Below the pieces are notes generated by a model. That model worked only from the letters and a program-made list of their open reading frames with translations, ran no database searches and was not told the DNA's origin. From Hyphomicrobiales bacterium (lineage in GTDB: Bacteria > Pseudomonadota > Alphaproteobacteria > Rhizobiales > Rhizobiaceae), in assembly GCA_900470155.1 (NCBI GenBank), contig UBZT01000009.1, positions 620,001 to 684,000 on the forward strand: a DNA stretch of 64,000 bases, read 5' to 3'. How positions within the stretch are numbered: the stretch's first letter is position 1; each line of letters opens with the position of its first letter. Shown one piece after another: positions 26,140 through 35,179 of the stretch. The translations under genes and the position numbers were made by a program.

Positions 26140-26429
26140 CCGACTGGTGCTTTTCAGGCGAGTTCGCCCCGCTCAAACGCTCGCCGGTCAAGCGCTGGTC
26201 GGAAGCGTCACCTTTTTTTGGCCTCTTCGCTGGCAGCGGTCAGTCAAGCGGAGCCAGCACATCTGCAAAAAAACAGCATCTGCCCACGCTCGCCAAGGAT
26301 GGAAGTGATCGCATCCGGGCTTTTATCCGGCGCTATTTTTCGCTAAGCGCAGAGCGCTGGGACGAAACAAAATAACCCGAATGGCGTGAAAACCGACGCA
26401 GATCGGCGCGCCGCCCCAAGGAGACAGAC

Positions 26430-27536
26430 ATGAAGTTTCAACTTCTCGCCGGAGCGGCCCTTGCCGCCCTTCTCGCAGCTGCACCCGCCGCTCGCGCCGA
26501 CATCACCATCGGCCTGATGGCACCGCTCACCGGTCCGCTGGCGGCGATTGGGGCGCAGATCAAGAATGGCGCCGAAACCGCGATCGAGGAAATCAACAAG
26601 AAGGGCGGCGTCAACGGCGAACAGCTCGTCCTGAAGATTGCCGACGACGCCGGCGAACCCAAGCAGGGCGTTTCGGCGGCAAACCAGCTGATCGGCGAAG
26701 ATATCCGTTTTGTCGTCGGCCCGGTTACGTCAGGCGTGGCTGTTCCTGCCTCCAGCGTCTTTGCCGAAAACGGCACCCTCATGGTCACCCCGACCGCAAC
26801 GGCGCCGGACCTCACCGCCCGCAGCCTGACGACGGTCTTGCGTACCTGCGGCCGCGACGACCAGCAGGCAGAAGTCGCCGCCCGCTTTGTCCTTACCAAT
26901 TTCAAGGACAAGAAGATCGCCATCCTCAATGACAAGGGACAGTACGGCAAGGGTCTCGCGGATGCCTTCAAGACCGCGTTGAACGCCGGTGGCGTCACGG
27001 AAGTCTTCAACGACGCGCTGACAGCGGGTGATAAGGATTTCAGCGCCCTTATCTCGCGCCTGAAGGCCGAAGGCGTGGAAGTCATCTATTTCGGCGGTTA
27101 TCATCCGGAAGCCGGCCTGCTGGTCCGCCAGATGCAGGATGTCGGGCTCAAGGCCCAGATGATTGCCGGTGATGGCCTGTCGAACAATGAATATATCAAT
27201 GTCGGTGGTCCGGCAGCGGAAGGCACGATCTACACCAATGCCGCCGATGCCCTCAAGAATGCCGACAGCAAGGCAGCGGCCGACGCGCTGACGGCCAAGA
27301 ACATTCCGGCGGAAGCCTTCACGCTGAACGCGTATGCAGCGGTTGAAGTGATCGCCGCCGGCATCACCAAGGCGGGCAGTGCCGACGATGCTGAAGCCGT
27401 TTCTGCAGCCCTGAAGGACGGTTCGGAAATCCCGACCGCCATCGGCAAGCTGACCTATGGCGAAACCGGCGATCTCAGCTCGCAGAGCTTCGCCGTCTAC
27501 AAGTGGGAAGGCGGCAAGACGGTCGCGGCTGAATAA
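26430..27536 (+). CDS. Branched-chain amino acid ABC binding protein
   Basis: 368-residue precursor with signal peptide (to ~Ala23). LivJ/BraC-type periplasmic binding protein: [84 protein letters not shown]. It binds leucine/isoleucine/valine or a related amino acid. No permease or ATPase genes are adjacent, so it is an orphan binding protein that must use a transporter encoded elsewhere. Good SD AAGGAG. Confidence 0.92.
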   Translation: MKFQLLAGAALAALLAAAPAARADITIGLMAPLTGPLAAIGAQIKNGAETAIEEINKKGGVNGEQLVLKIADDAGEPKQGVSAANQLIGEDIRFVVGPVTSGVAVPASSVFAENGTLMVTPTATAPDLTARSLTTVLRTCGRDDQQAEVAARFVLTNFKDKKIAILNDKGQYGKGLADAFKTALNAGGVTEVFNDALTAGDKDFSALISRLKAEGVEVIYFGGYHPEAGLLVRQMQDVGLKAQMIAGDGLSNNEYINVGGPAAEGTIYTNAADALKNADSKAAADALTAKNIPAEAFTLNAYAAVEVIAAGITKAGSADDAEAVSAALKDGSEIPTAIGKLTYGETGDLSSQSFAVYKWEGGKTVAAE

Positions 27537-27566
27537 GCCCGCAACCGGAATACAGACCGAAGAGAT

Positions 27567-27598
27567 GGAAAAGGCGGCCGGAGATGGTCGCCTTTTCC
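27567..27598 (+). terminator. Terminator of the binding-protein gene
   Basis: GGAAAAGGCG/CGCCTTTTCC, 10 perfect pairs and a 12-nt loop, 31 bp after the stop codon. Confidence 0.75.
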
Positions 27599-27654
27599 CA
27601 TCGCGCTCGCCGGTCAATCCGCCTAGGATATGCGCAAAGACCAAAGGAGCCGCC

Positions 27655-28524
27655 ATGTCCGAGACGATTCGCATCAGCAATGACGACCTCGCCGTCGAAG
27701 TATCATCGCTCGGCGCGGAAATGCAGTCCCTGAAGACGGTGGACGGGCGCGACTGGCTGTGGAACGGCGATACGGCTTGGTGGACCGGACGCTCGCCGAT
27801 CCTCTTCCCGATCGTCGGCAAGGCACCGGGAGACATCCTGGCAGTCAACGGCACCCCCTACCCGATGGCCCAGCACGGCATAGCGCGGCGGCTGGAATTT
27901 TCGTTGGTTTCCAAAGGCCCAGCCGCCTGCACGCACGAACTCGTCTCCTCGACGGCGACACGCAAAGTCTATCCCTTCGATTTCCGTCTGACGCTTGAGC
28001 ATCGGCTGGAGGCCCGCAGCCTCTGTGTCACCGCGACAGTGCACAACACGGGGGACGCGCCACTTCCCTTTGCCATCGGCTTCCATCCCGCCTTTCTCTG
28101 GCCCTTGCCCGGCGCCGACGGGAAACCGCATGCAGTCATCCTCGACAATGGCGCGGAACCGCCGGTCATCCAGTTGGAAGGCGGCCTGATAGGCAAGACG
28201 CTCGACACATCGCCCTTCAAAGGCGGCAGGCTGGCACTGGAACATGCGCTGTTCGACAACGACGCCCTGATCTTCCCCGAAGGCGCCGGCACCGGCCTGA
28301 CCTTTGCGGCGGAAGGTGGTCCCTCCCTGCATTTCACCTTCGACAACCTGCCCAATATCGCGCTCTGGCAGAAACCCGGCGCGTCCTTCCTCTGCGTCGA
28401 GCCATGGCATGGCATGGCAGCCCATGCCGGCGGCACGGCCGAACTGGTCGAGCGCCCGTTCACGGTGGCGCTAGCCGCCGGTGACAGCATGCGCTTTGCA
28501 TTCACCGTCGAGATCATCGACTGA
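27655..28524 (+). CDS. Aldose 1-epimerase family protein
   Basis: 289 residues from the ATG at 27655, with AAAGGAG just upstream. Galactose-mutarotase fold: GAEMQSLKTVDGRDWLWNGD, SPILFPIVGK, QHGIARRLEF (the HG motif), FAIGFHPAFLWPL (catalytic-type His) and FLCVEPWHGM (catalytic-type Glu). These match the YihR/LacX-like branch of aldose epimerases, which may act on hexose or hexose-6-phosphate anomers. The frame continues 198 bp upstream but that part crosses the preceding terminator. Monocistronic. Confidence 0.88.
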   Translation: MSETIRISNDDLAVEVSSLGAEMQSLKTVDGRDWLWNGDTAWWTGRSPILFPIVGKAPGDILAVNGTPYPMAQHGIARRLEFSLVSKGPAACTHELVSSTATRKVYPFDFRLTLEHRLEARSLCVTATVHNTGDAPLPFAIGFHPAFLWPLPGADGKPHAVILDNGAEPPVIQLEGGLIGKTLDTSPFKGGRLALEHALFDNDALIFPEGAGTGLTFAAEGGPSLHFTFDNLPNIALWQKPGASFLCVEPWHGMAAHAGGTAELVERPFTVALAAGDSMRFAFTVEIID

Positions 28525-28598
28525 CGCCTGCGCACCATTCCCCTCGGTTTCGCGAGCCGCTACAGTCGGCCAAACGCCAGGAATCGGAGTGAACGCCC

Positions 28599-30293
28599 AT
28601 GAGCAGTCTCGAACACCGCATTGACCAGGGTGTCGGCCGCGAACCCGCCGACATCGTCCTGAAAGGCGGACGCTTCTTCGATCTGGTCACCGGCGAACTC
28701 GTTTCTTCCGACATCGCCATCTGCGGCGATACCGTCGTCGGCACCTGTGGCACCTATGTCGGGCGCGAGGAAATCGACATCGCCGGCCGCATCGTCGTCC
28801 CCGGTTTCATCGACACCCACCTGCATATCGAAAGCTCGCTGGTGACGCCGCACGAGTTCGACCGCTGTGTCCTGCCCTATGGGGTCACCACCGTGATCTG
28901 CGACCCGCACGAGATTGCCAATGTTCTTGGCACCGAAGGCATCCAGTTCTTCCTCGACAGTGCCGAACAGACGATCATGGACATCCGCGTCCAGCTCTCG
29001 TCCTGCGTGCCGGCCACACATCTGGAGACTGCAGGCGCCGACTTGCCGATCGAGCGCCTGCTGCCGTTCCGTGATCACCGGAAGGTCATCGGCCTTGCCG
29101 AATTCATGAATTTTCCCGGCGTGATCCACAAGGATCCGATTTGCATGGCCAAGCTCGAAGCCTTCCAGGGCGGCCATATCGACGGTCATGCCCCACTGCT
29201 GCGTGGGCTCGATCTGAACGGTTATCTCGCAGCCGGCATCCGCACCGAGCACGAATGCACCACAGCCGAAGAGGCCATGGAGAAGATCCGCAAGGGCATG
29301 CATATCCTCGTCCGTGAGGGCTCCGTTTCCAAGGATCTGCATGCGCTGATGCCGATCATCACCGAGCGTCTGTCGCCGTTTCTCGCGTTGTGCACCGACG
29401 ACCGCAACCCGCTCGACATCGCCGAGGAAGGCCATCTCGACTACATGATCCGCACGGCAATCGCCCATGGCGTCGATCCGCTCGCCATCTACCGCGCCGC
29501 CTCGATTTCGGCCGCCCGTGCCTTCGGGCTCCGTGACCGTGGCCTTGTTGCGCCCGGCTGGCGTGCCGATCTGGTCGTGGTCGACAGCCTGGAAAACTGC
29601 AAGGCCGAGATCGTCTTTGCCGGCGGCCGACGTGTTACCGCAGAACTCTTTGCCACCCGAAAGCCCGTCGCGGCCGTCGGGCTCGACAGCGTCAGGGCGC
29701 GCGTCGTCAAATCGGCCGATTTCGGTGTGCCGGTGACGGAAGGCGAGACCCCGGTCATGGGTGTGCTTCCCGGCAAGATCATCACCGAATACCGCCGCTA
29801 CCGCCTGCCCTCCTCCGGCAACCAGACGACCGTCGATCTCGCAAACGATATCATCAAGGTCGCCGTCATCGAGCGCCACGGCAAGAACGGTAACCATGCC
29901 AACGGCTTCGTCCAGGGTTTTGGCCTGAAGAAAGGCGCGATCGCCTCGACCGTCGGTCATGACAGCCACAACATCTGCGTCGTTGGCGTCTCGGAAGACG
30001 ACATGGCCATTGCTGCCAATCGACTGGGCGAAATCAAGGGCGGCTTTGTCGTCGTCGAGGACGGCAGGGTGACCGGCGAAATCCCGCTACCCGTCGCCGG
30101 CCTGATGAGCCTCGAGCCCTATGAAAGCGTCCGCGACACGCTGCACGAACTGCGCAAGGCGGCCTATGCGCTCGGCACGACCCTGCAGGAGCCTTTCCTC
30201 CAGGTCGCCTTCCTGCCGCTGCCGGTCATCCCGCACCTGAAGATCTCCGACAAGGGCATGGTCGATGTCGACAAATTCTGCCTGATTGGATGA
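28599..30293 (+). CDS. ade: Adenine deaminase
   Basis: 564 residues, the usual length for the amidohydrolase-type adenine deaminase. Metal-site motifs [28 protein letters not shown], and EHECTT are present, plus CTDDRN and the C-terminal [16 protein letters not shown] and [14 protein letters not shown] blocks. Hydrolyses adenine to hypoxanthine and ammonia, feeding the xanthine dehydrogenase encoded at 46-51 kb. It lies 55 bp upstream of the YefM/YoeB genes, with no terminator seen between them. Confidence 0.95.
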   Translation: MSSLEHRIDQGVGREPADIVLKGGRFFDLVTGELVSSDIAICGDTVVGTCGTYVGREEIDIAGRIVVPGFIDTHLHIESSLVTPHEFDRCVLPYGVTTVICDPHEIANVLGTEGIQFFLDSAEQTIMDIRVQLSSCVPATHLETAGADLPIERLLPFRDHRKVIGLAEFMNFPGVIHKDPICMAKLEAFQGGHIDGHAPLLRGLDLNGYLAAGIRTEHECTTAEEAMEKIRKGMHILVREGSVSKDLHALMPIITERLSPFLALCTDDRNPLDIAEEGHLDYMIRTAIAHGVDPLAIYRAASISAARAFGLRDRGLVAPGWRADLVVVDSLENCKAEIVFAGGRRVTAELFATRKPVAAVGLDSVRARVVKSADFGVPVTEGETPVMGVLPGKIITEYRRYRLPSSGNQTTVDLANDIIKVAVIERHGKNGNHANGFVQGFGLKKGAIASTVGHDSHNICVVGVSEDDMAIAANRLGEIKGGFVVVEDGRVTGEIPLPVAGLMSLEPYESVRDTLHELRKAAYALGTTLQEPFLQVAFLPLPVIPHLKISDKGMVDVDKFCLIG

Positions 30294-30312
30294 GCATTGG
30301 CAAAAGGTCCAA

Positions 30313-30334
30313 CTTGTACCATATTGGGGACAAG
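30313..30334 (+). promoter_or_regulatory. Possible YefM-type operator
   Basis: CTTGT and ACAAG form an inverted repeat with a 12-bp spacer, and TTGTAC recalls YefM operator cores. It lies 14 bp before the yefM ATG, as expected for autorepression. Confidence 0.4.
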
Positions 30335-30347
30335 TCTGGAGGCGGCC

Positions 30348-30611
30348 ATGGACACGATCTTCTTTTCAAAAGCACGCGCGGAACTGGCAGGCCTTCTCGA
30401 CAAGGTCAACGATGACGCTGCAGCGATAGAAATCCTGCGCCGCGACAAACCATCGGCCGTGTTGATGGGCAAAGATGAATATGACAGCCTGATGGAGACG
30501 ATCCATCTTCTATCGTCCCCTGCGAATGCTGAACGTCTTCTACGCGCCGGTGAGGATATCCGCCAAGGCCGCTATGAACCGATCGAAATGAAGACGCTGC
30601 TGGGAGCCTGA
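30348..30611 (+). CDS. yefM: YefM/Phd-type antitoxin
   Basis: 87 residues from the ATG at 30348, preceded by GGAGG. N-terminal DNA-binding/dimer fold (FFSKARAELAGLLDKVND, AIEILRRDKPSAVLMGKDEYDSL) and a C-terminal tail (RAGEDIRQGRYEP) that would wrap YoeB. It neutralises the toxin and represses its own promoter. It ends 2 bp before the toxin gene. A TTG codon at 30297 in frame is not preferred. Confidence 0.92.
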   Translation: MDTIFFSKARAELAGLLDKVNDDAAAIEILRRDKPSAVLMGKDEYDSLMETIHLLSSPANAERLLRAGEDIRQGRYEPIEMKTLLGA

Positions 30612-30613
30612 CG

Positions 30614-30880
30614 ATGCGGCTCGCCTTTACCGGTGATGGCTGGCGGGACTATCTCTATTGGCAGCAGACGGATCGGAAAACGCTGGAGCGGATCAACGAT
30701 CTCATTCGCGACACCCTTCGCCAGCCTTTTGACGGCAAAGGAAAGCCAGAGCCGCTGAAAGGGACACTGAAGGGCTTTTGGTCGCGCCGCATTACGCAGG
30801 AACACCGGCTGGTCTATCAGATAATCGGAAACGGCGACGACCAGATGGTCGTCGTTGCGCAATGTCGCTATCACTATTGA
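30614..30880 (+). CDS. yoeB: YoeB ribosome-dependent mRNase toxin
   Basis: 88 residues. Very close to E. coli YoeB along its length (DYLYWQ-TDR, FDGKGKPEPLKG, GFWSRRITQEHRLVY). The catalytic residues Glu46 and Arg65 and the C-terminal CRYHY (His87-Tyr88) are all present, so the toxin looks active. It cleaves mRNA in the ribosomal A site. It forms a bicistronic module with the antitoxin. Confidence 0.95.
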   Translation: MRLAFTGDGWRDYLYWQQTDRKTLERINDLIRDTLRQPFDGKGKPEPLKGTLKGFWSRRITQEHRLVYQIIGNGDDQMVVVAQCRYHY

Positions 30881-30890
30881 GAAGAGCTTG

Positions 30891-31679
30891 ATGACCGCTG
30901 ATCTGAGTTCGAAAACCCTCGCCAATCTCCGCCAGCGCCTTGCCAGCCTCTATTTCGGCCATCATACCGCAGCGATCCGCTTCCAGGTGGCGCTGATGGT
31001 CATCGATCTCGCGATCATCGGCTTTTTTCTCGCCGGCCCCTATCTGCGCGATCGGCCGACCTATCTGATTCTCGACTACGGCATCGCCATCTGGATTGCC
31101 CTGGAACTTGCCGCCCAATGGTCGGCCTCTTCCAGCACGCGGCGCTTTGCGAGCAAGCCGATGACCTGGGTCGATATCTTCGTTCTCGGGACGCTGCTAT
31201 TTCCGCAGTGGCTGTTCAACTTCGCCTTCCTGCGCGTCGCCCGCATCTGGGCAGTGGTGCAGCGGCCGGTGTTCACGTTGATGCTGCGCCGCCTTGGCCT
31301 GCGCGAACAGGTCGACGTCGTCACCGCGTTCATCAACCTTCTGGTCTTTCTTTTCCTGGTGACCGGCTTTGTCTACACTTTCTTCTTTTATGCAGAAGAT
31401 GCAGGAACCGGCTTCATCGATGCACTGTATTTCACTGTCGCGACCGTGACCACCACCGGCTTCGGCGATATCACGCTTCCCGGCACAACGGGCAAGCTGA
31501 CCTCCATCGTCACCATGATCATCGGAATTTCGCTCTTCGTCCGCCTCGCCCAGGCGATCGTCCGGCCTTACAAGGTGTCGTTCCCCTGTCCCGAATGCGG
31601 GCTGCAGCGCCATGATGCCGACGCGGTCCATTGCAAGGCCTGCGGCAATGTCTTGAACATTCCGGACGAGGGCATGTAA
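30891..31679 (+). CDS. Ion channel with C-terminal zinc ribbon
   Basis: 262 residues. Several transmembrane helices and a pore loop with filter-like TTTGFGD, followed by a final helix (IVTMIIGISLFVRLAQAIV). That is a K+-type two-helix pore preceded by two or more extra N-terminal helices. Instead of an RCK domain, the C-terminus carries a zinc ribbon (CPECGLQRHDADAVHCKACG). The start at 30891 follows 10 bp after yoeB, so readthrough from the toxin-antitoxin operon is possible. The physiological ion and ribbon ligand are unknown. Confidence 0.85.
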   Translation: MTADLSSKTLANLRQRLASLYFGHHTAAIRFQVALMVIDLAIIGFFLAGPYLRDRPTYLILDYGIAIWIALELAAQWSASSSTRRFASKPMTWVDIFVLGTLLFPQWLFNFAFLRVARIWAVVQRPVFTLMLRRLGLREQVDVVTAFINLLVFLFLVTGFVYTFFFYAEDAGTGFIDALYFTVATVTTTGFGDITLPGTTGKLTSIVTMIIGISLFVRLAQAIVRPYKVSFPCPECGLQRHDADAVHCKACGNVLNIPDEGM

Positions 31680-31703
31680 CCCTCGCCCGGCATGGATCGG
31701 CAA

Positions 31704-31940
31704 TCAGTGCCTGTAAAGCACCATGCCCGCGTGATACAGAATGTCGCTGCGGAACTCGCCATCGGCGATGAAGCCGCTGTCATCCCAATAGTTGATCTGA
31801 CTGCCGCGCACCTCGTAGCGTCCTTCATAGGCACGCTCGCGGCTGCCGCGACCCTCGATGTAACGGCCGCTCGGCAGAAGTTCGTGACGGATGTGGCCGT
31901 CTCCGGTGACCCACAATCCGACGTAAGGGTGAGTTGCCAT
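31704..31940 (-). CDS. Atu4866-domain small protein
   Basis: 78 residues from the ATG at 31940, preceded by AGGAGA at ideal spacing. Matches the Atu4866 family (PYVGLWVTGDGHIRHELLPSG, YEGRYEVRGSQINYWDDSGF, ILYHAGMVLYR), a small beta-barrel-like fold of unknown function. The frame continues open upstream to 32327 and includes a hydrophobic helix (SSGLVALIVSFSFIAFFVL) 30 residues before this ATG, so a membrane-anchored longer form starting at 32075 or 32096 is possible. Divergent from the AraC gene that may control it. Confidence 0.8.
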   Translation of the reverse strand: MATHPYVGLWVTGDGHIRHELLPSGRYIEGRGSRERAYEGRYEVRGSQINYWDDSGFIADGEFRSDILYHAGMVLYRH

Positions 31941-32401
31941 GTCTTTCTCCTGACTGGTCGTGGGAACTGACTGCTGCCTGTCCGCTCGGATCGGCACCAG
32001 CACAAAAAAAGCAATGAATGAGAATGAAACGATCAGCGCGACAAGTCCGGATGAGACGTTTGTGAACTCAGCCATTGAGGCCGTATCTCCGTTCATCCGC
32101 GTCGCGCCGCGCGACACAGGTTTGCCGGATCGTCGCAAACACGCGTCGTGTCCTCGATTGTGTCCAGCGCAATGGGCTTTCCAGCAGGTATTGAAATGCA
32201 GCCATGGAAACATCCTCCTGGGTCTCGGGTCCGCCGCCCGTCGGCAGACCATCCCCATATGGGAAGCGCTTCCTGCGAAGTGGTAGAACAGACGCCCGAA
32301 AGGATTGCACAATCCTCCGAATTGCACGATAGTCCGATTGGCCAGGAACCCAACCGTTCCTAACTAGCTGTCAGACCAACGGCAATACAAGGCTTTGACG
32401 C
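31941..32401. other. Intergenic region between the Atu4866 gene and AraC
   Basis: 461 bp. It holds the possible N-terminal extension of the Atu4866 gene and presumably both divergent promoters. I see no other gene or strong repeat; small open frames on either strand lack family resemblance. Confidence 0.5.
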
Positions 32402-33313
32402 ATGGACAGCATGACAGCACGAACGACATTGCGGGACATGATTGCACGACACGCCAAGGATGAAGGGGTGCACGAGACGGCAGTGCCACGCTTGACGCTC
32501 GTCAGGGCAAGCCAGCCCACAGAGCCCTTGCATGCCGTCCACAAGCCCTCGATCTGCATGATCGCGCAGGGCCGCAAACGATTGAAACTCTGCGAAAATC
32601 TGATGGAATACGGGGCGGGAAGCCATCTGGTGGCATCCCTCGACTTGCCGGTTGTCGGCCATGTTTGCGAAGCCAGTGCCGAAGAGCCATATCTGTGCCT
32701 GCGGCTCGATCTTGATCTGGCGCTTCTCGGCACCCTGGTGCTCGAGATGAATGCGCCGATCGCCCAGACCGCCCCCTCCTGCAAGGCCCTGGGCGTGGCC
32801 GAAACGCCGGCCGCGTTGCACGATGCAGCGGTCCGCCTCGTTGCCCTGCTCGACCGGCCACAGGATATACCCTTCCTTGCGCCCCTGGTGGAACGCGAAC
32901 TCTTGTACCTTCTGCTGCGCGGCGAACACGCCGGCCTGCTGCATCAGATGCTGACGCCGAACCACCGTCTGCAGAACGTCAACCGTGCGATCGGCTGGAT
33001 ACGCAACAACTTCCACCGGCCGTTTTCGATCGACCAGCTGGCGCAGGAGGCGCGCATGAGCAGCTCATCGCTGCATGAACATTTTCGCGCCATGACCAAT
33101 ATGAGCCCGTTGCAATACCAGAAACAACTGCGGCTGCAGGAAGCCCGCAGGCTGATCCTGACGGAAGCGCTGGATGCAGCAAGCGCCGGGCGTCGGGTCG
33201 GCTACGACAGCCCGTCGCAGTTCAGCCGGGAATACCGCCGCCAGTTTGGCGCGCCGCCTCTCACCGATGTCAGCCGGCTCAAAAGCCAGCCGGAGCAGTT
33301 GGCCGAAGCCTGA
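32402..33313 (+). CDS. AraC family transcriptional regulator
   Basis: 303 residues. AraC_N cupin-like N-terminus (ICMIAQGRKRLKL, EASAEEPYLCLRLDLD) and two HTH motifs (FSIDQLAQEARMSSSSLHEHF, SAGRRVGYDSPSQFSREYRRQF). Paralogue of the regulator at 9446-10357. Likely target: the divergent Atu4866-type gene. Effector unknown. Confidence 0.92.
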   Translation: MDSMTARTTLRDMIARHAKDEGVHETAVPRLTLVRASQPTEPLHAVHKPSICMIAQGRKRLKLCENLMEYGAGSHLVASLDLPVVGHVCEASAEEPYLCLRLDLDLALLGTLVLEMNAPIAQTAPSCKALGVAETPAALHDAAVRLVALLDRPQDIPFLAPLVERELLYLLLRGEHAGLLHQMLTPNHRLQNVNRAIGWIRNNFHRPFSIDQLAQEARMSSSSLHEHFRAMTNMSPLQYQKQLRLQEARRLILTEALDAASAGRRVGYDSPSQFSREYRRQFGAPPLTDVSRLKSQPEQLAEA

Positions 33314-33316
33314 CCT

Positions 33317-34978
33317 TCAGATCTTGGCGCAGAAACCGTCCAGCGCATCGAGGTGCACGACCCCGTCCTTGAGATGCGCATGCAGACCCGGCAACGGCAG
33401 GACCTGCTTCACGCTCAGATGGTCCGGCAGCGAGAACTCCTGTGGACCGCGACGCAGGTTGAAGAGGAACAGCAGCCGCTCTTCGCCCTTGCTGCGGGTG
33501 AAGGCGAGCACATCCTCGTTGGTCGCGAGGAAATGCATGTCGCCGTCTGCCAGTGCCGCATGCTCCTTGCGGAACGCCAAGGCTTCGCGGTAGTGCCAGA
33601 GCACCGAGGCCTTGTCCTTTTCCTGCGCATCGACGGCCAGGGCCTGATGGTCCGCCGGCACAGGCAGCCAAGGCTTGCCGGTGGAGAAACCGGCCTGCTT
33701 CTTGGCTTTGTCCCAGACCATCGGGGTGCGGCATCCGTCGCGCCCCTTGAAGGCCGGCCAGAAGCGGATGCCGTAGGGATCGCGCAGATCCTCGAACTGC
33801 AGTTCTGCCTCCTGAAGGCCCAGTTCTTCACCCTGATACAGGCACACAGAACCGCGCAGCGTCGACAGCACGCTGATCGCCAGCTTGGCGACCGCCGCCC
33901 GCTCGTCGGCATTCTGCATGAAGCGGCTGACGTGGCGGTTCACATCATGGTTGGAGAAGGCCCAGCACACCCAGCCGTCGGCCACCTGATTCTGGAACGA
34001 CTGGACGCAATGGCGGATATGCGACGGGGTGAAATCGGGTCCGAGCAGGTCGAACGTGTAGCACATATGCAGCTTGTCGCCGCCAGCCGTATAGGCGGCC
34101 ACGGTCTTCAGCGACCGCGCGCCGTCCCCGACTTCGCCGACCGTCGTTCGCCCCTCATACTGGTCGAGAAGCGCCCGGAAGCGCTTGAGGAACTCGATAT
34201 TCTCCGGCTGCGTCTTGTCGTAGAGATGGCTCTGCATGCCATAGGGATTGACGTCGGGCGCATCGAGGCCGGCATCGTCGCTGTCGGGCGCATGCGGCGG
34301 GTTATCGCGCAGCTCCTTGTCGTGGAAATAATAGTTCACCGTATCGAGACGGAAGCCGTCGACGCCGCGGTCCAGCCAGAACTTCACCGTTTCCAGCAAC
34401 GCGTGCTGGACTTCCTTGTTGTGAAAATTGAGGTCAGGCTGCGAACCGAGGAAGTTGTGCATGAAATACTGCTTGCGCACGCCGTCCCATTCCCAGGCCG
34501 GTCCACCGAAAACAGAAAGCCAGTTGTTCGGCGCCGTGCCGTCCGGCTTTGCCGCCGCCCAGACATACCAATCGGCTTTCGGATTGTCGCGGCTCGCCCG
34601 GCTTTCCTTGAACCACGGATGCTGGTCTGACGTGTGCGAAATCACCTGGTCGATCATCACCTTCAGCCCCAGCCGATGCGCCTCGTTCATCATCGCGTCG
34701 AAATCGGCCAGTGTCCCGAACATCGGATCGACATCGCAGTAGTCGGACACGTCATACCCCATGTCGGCCATCGGCGAGGTGAAGAAAGGCGATAGCCAGA
34801 TCGCATCGACACCCAGCGATGCGATATAGGGCAACCGATCTGTAATGCCCTTGATATCGCCTATGCCGTCGCCGTTGGTATCCTGGAAGGAACGCGGATA
34901 GACCTGATAGATCACCGCCCCGCGCCACCAGTCTGTCGTCTTTGCGGTGGCGGCAGTCTTGGTGGTGCTCTTGGTCAT
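33317..34978 (-). CDS. aglA: GH13 alpha-glucosidase
   Basis: 553 residues from the ATG at 34978; open frame upstream is not homologous. Classic oligo-1,6/alpha-1,4-glucosidase: WWRGAVIYQVYPRSFQDTNGDGIGD at the start, catalytic nucleophile Asp in GFRLDTVNYYF, acid/base Glu in TTVGEVGDG, and transition-state Asp in AFSNHDVNRHV. No signal peptide, so cytoplasmic: it hydrolyses imported sucrose, maltose or trehalose-type sugars, as AglA of Sinorhizobium does. The rest of the agl transporter (aglEFGK) is not here, so the symbol is by similarity. It ends 4 bp from the end of the convergent AraC gene. Confidence 0.88.
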   Translation of the reverse strand: MTKSTTKTAATAKTTDWWRGAVIYQVYPRSFQDTNGDGIGDIKGITDRLPYIASLGVDAIWLSPFFTSPMADMGYDVSDYCDVDPMFGTLADFDAMMNEAHRLGLKVMIDQVISHTSDQHPWFKESRASRDNPKADWYVWAAAKPDGTAPNNWLSVFGGPAWEWDGVRKQYFMHNFLGSQPDLNFHNKEVQHALLETVKFWLDRGVDGFRLDTVNYYFHDKELRDNPPHAPDSDDAGLDAPDVNPYGMQSHLYDKTQPENIEFLKRFRALLDQYEGRTTVGEVGDGARSLKTVAAYTAGGDKLHMCYTFDLLGPDFTPSHIRHCVQSFQNQVADGWVCWAFSNHDVNRHVSRFMQNADERAAVAKLAISVLSTLRGSVCLYQGEELGLQEAELQFEDLRDPYGIRFWPAFKGRDGCRTPMVWDKAKKQAGFSTGKPWLPVPADHQALAVDAQEKDKASVLWHYREALAFRKEHAALADGDMHFLATNEDVLAFTRSKGEERLLFLFNLRRGPQEFSLPDHLSVKQVLPLPGLHAHLKDGVVHLDALDGFCAKI

Positions 34979-35179
34979 CGAGAAATCCTTTTGGCGGGAA
35001 TCAGCGGCGGGACGCAGTCCATGTACTATAGGTGAGCACAGCGCCTGCGCGAGTGGCAATTGAGGTGTCACATGAAGACTGACATCAAGCTGTAATGTTC
35101 CACCGCCATATCGTTTGCAGGAAAAACTTGCAGGAATCGCTCCAAGCCCGTGATGCGATTCCGGAAAACGCGATCCGCC

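Noticed and set aside
26140..26429. Possible terminator or small RNA between the acidic hypothetical protein and the binding protein
   Set aside because: T and A runs occur, but I could not find a convincing stem next to them.
32093..32353. Minus-strand frames between the Atu4866 gene and AraC
   Set aside because: No homology or ribosome site; composition of intergenic sequence. Only the in-frame extension of the Atu4866 gene is worth mention.
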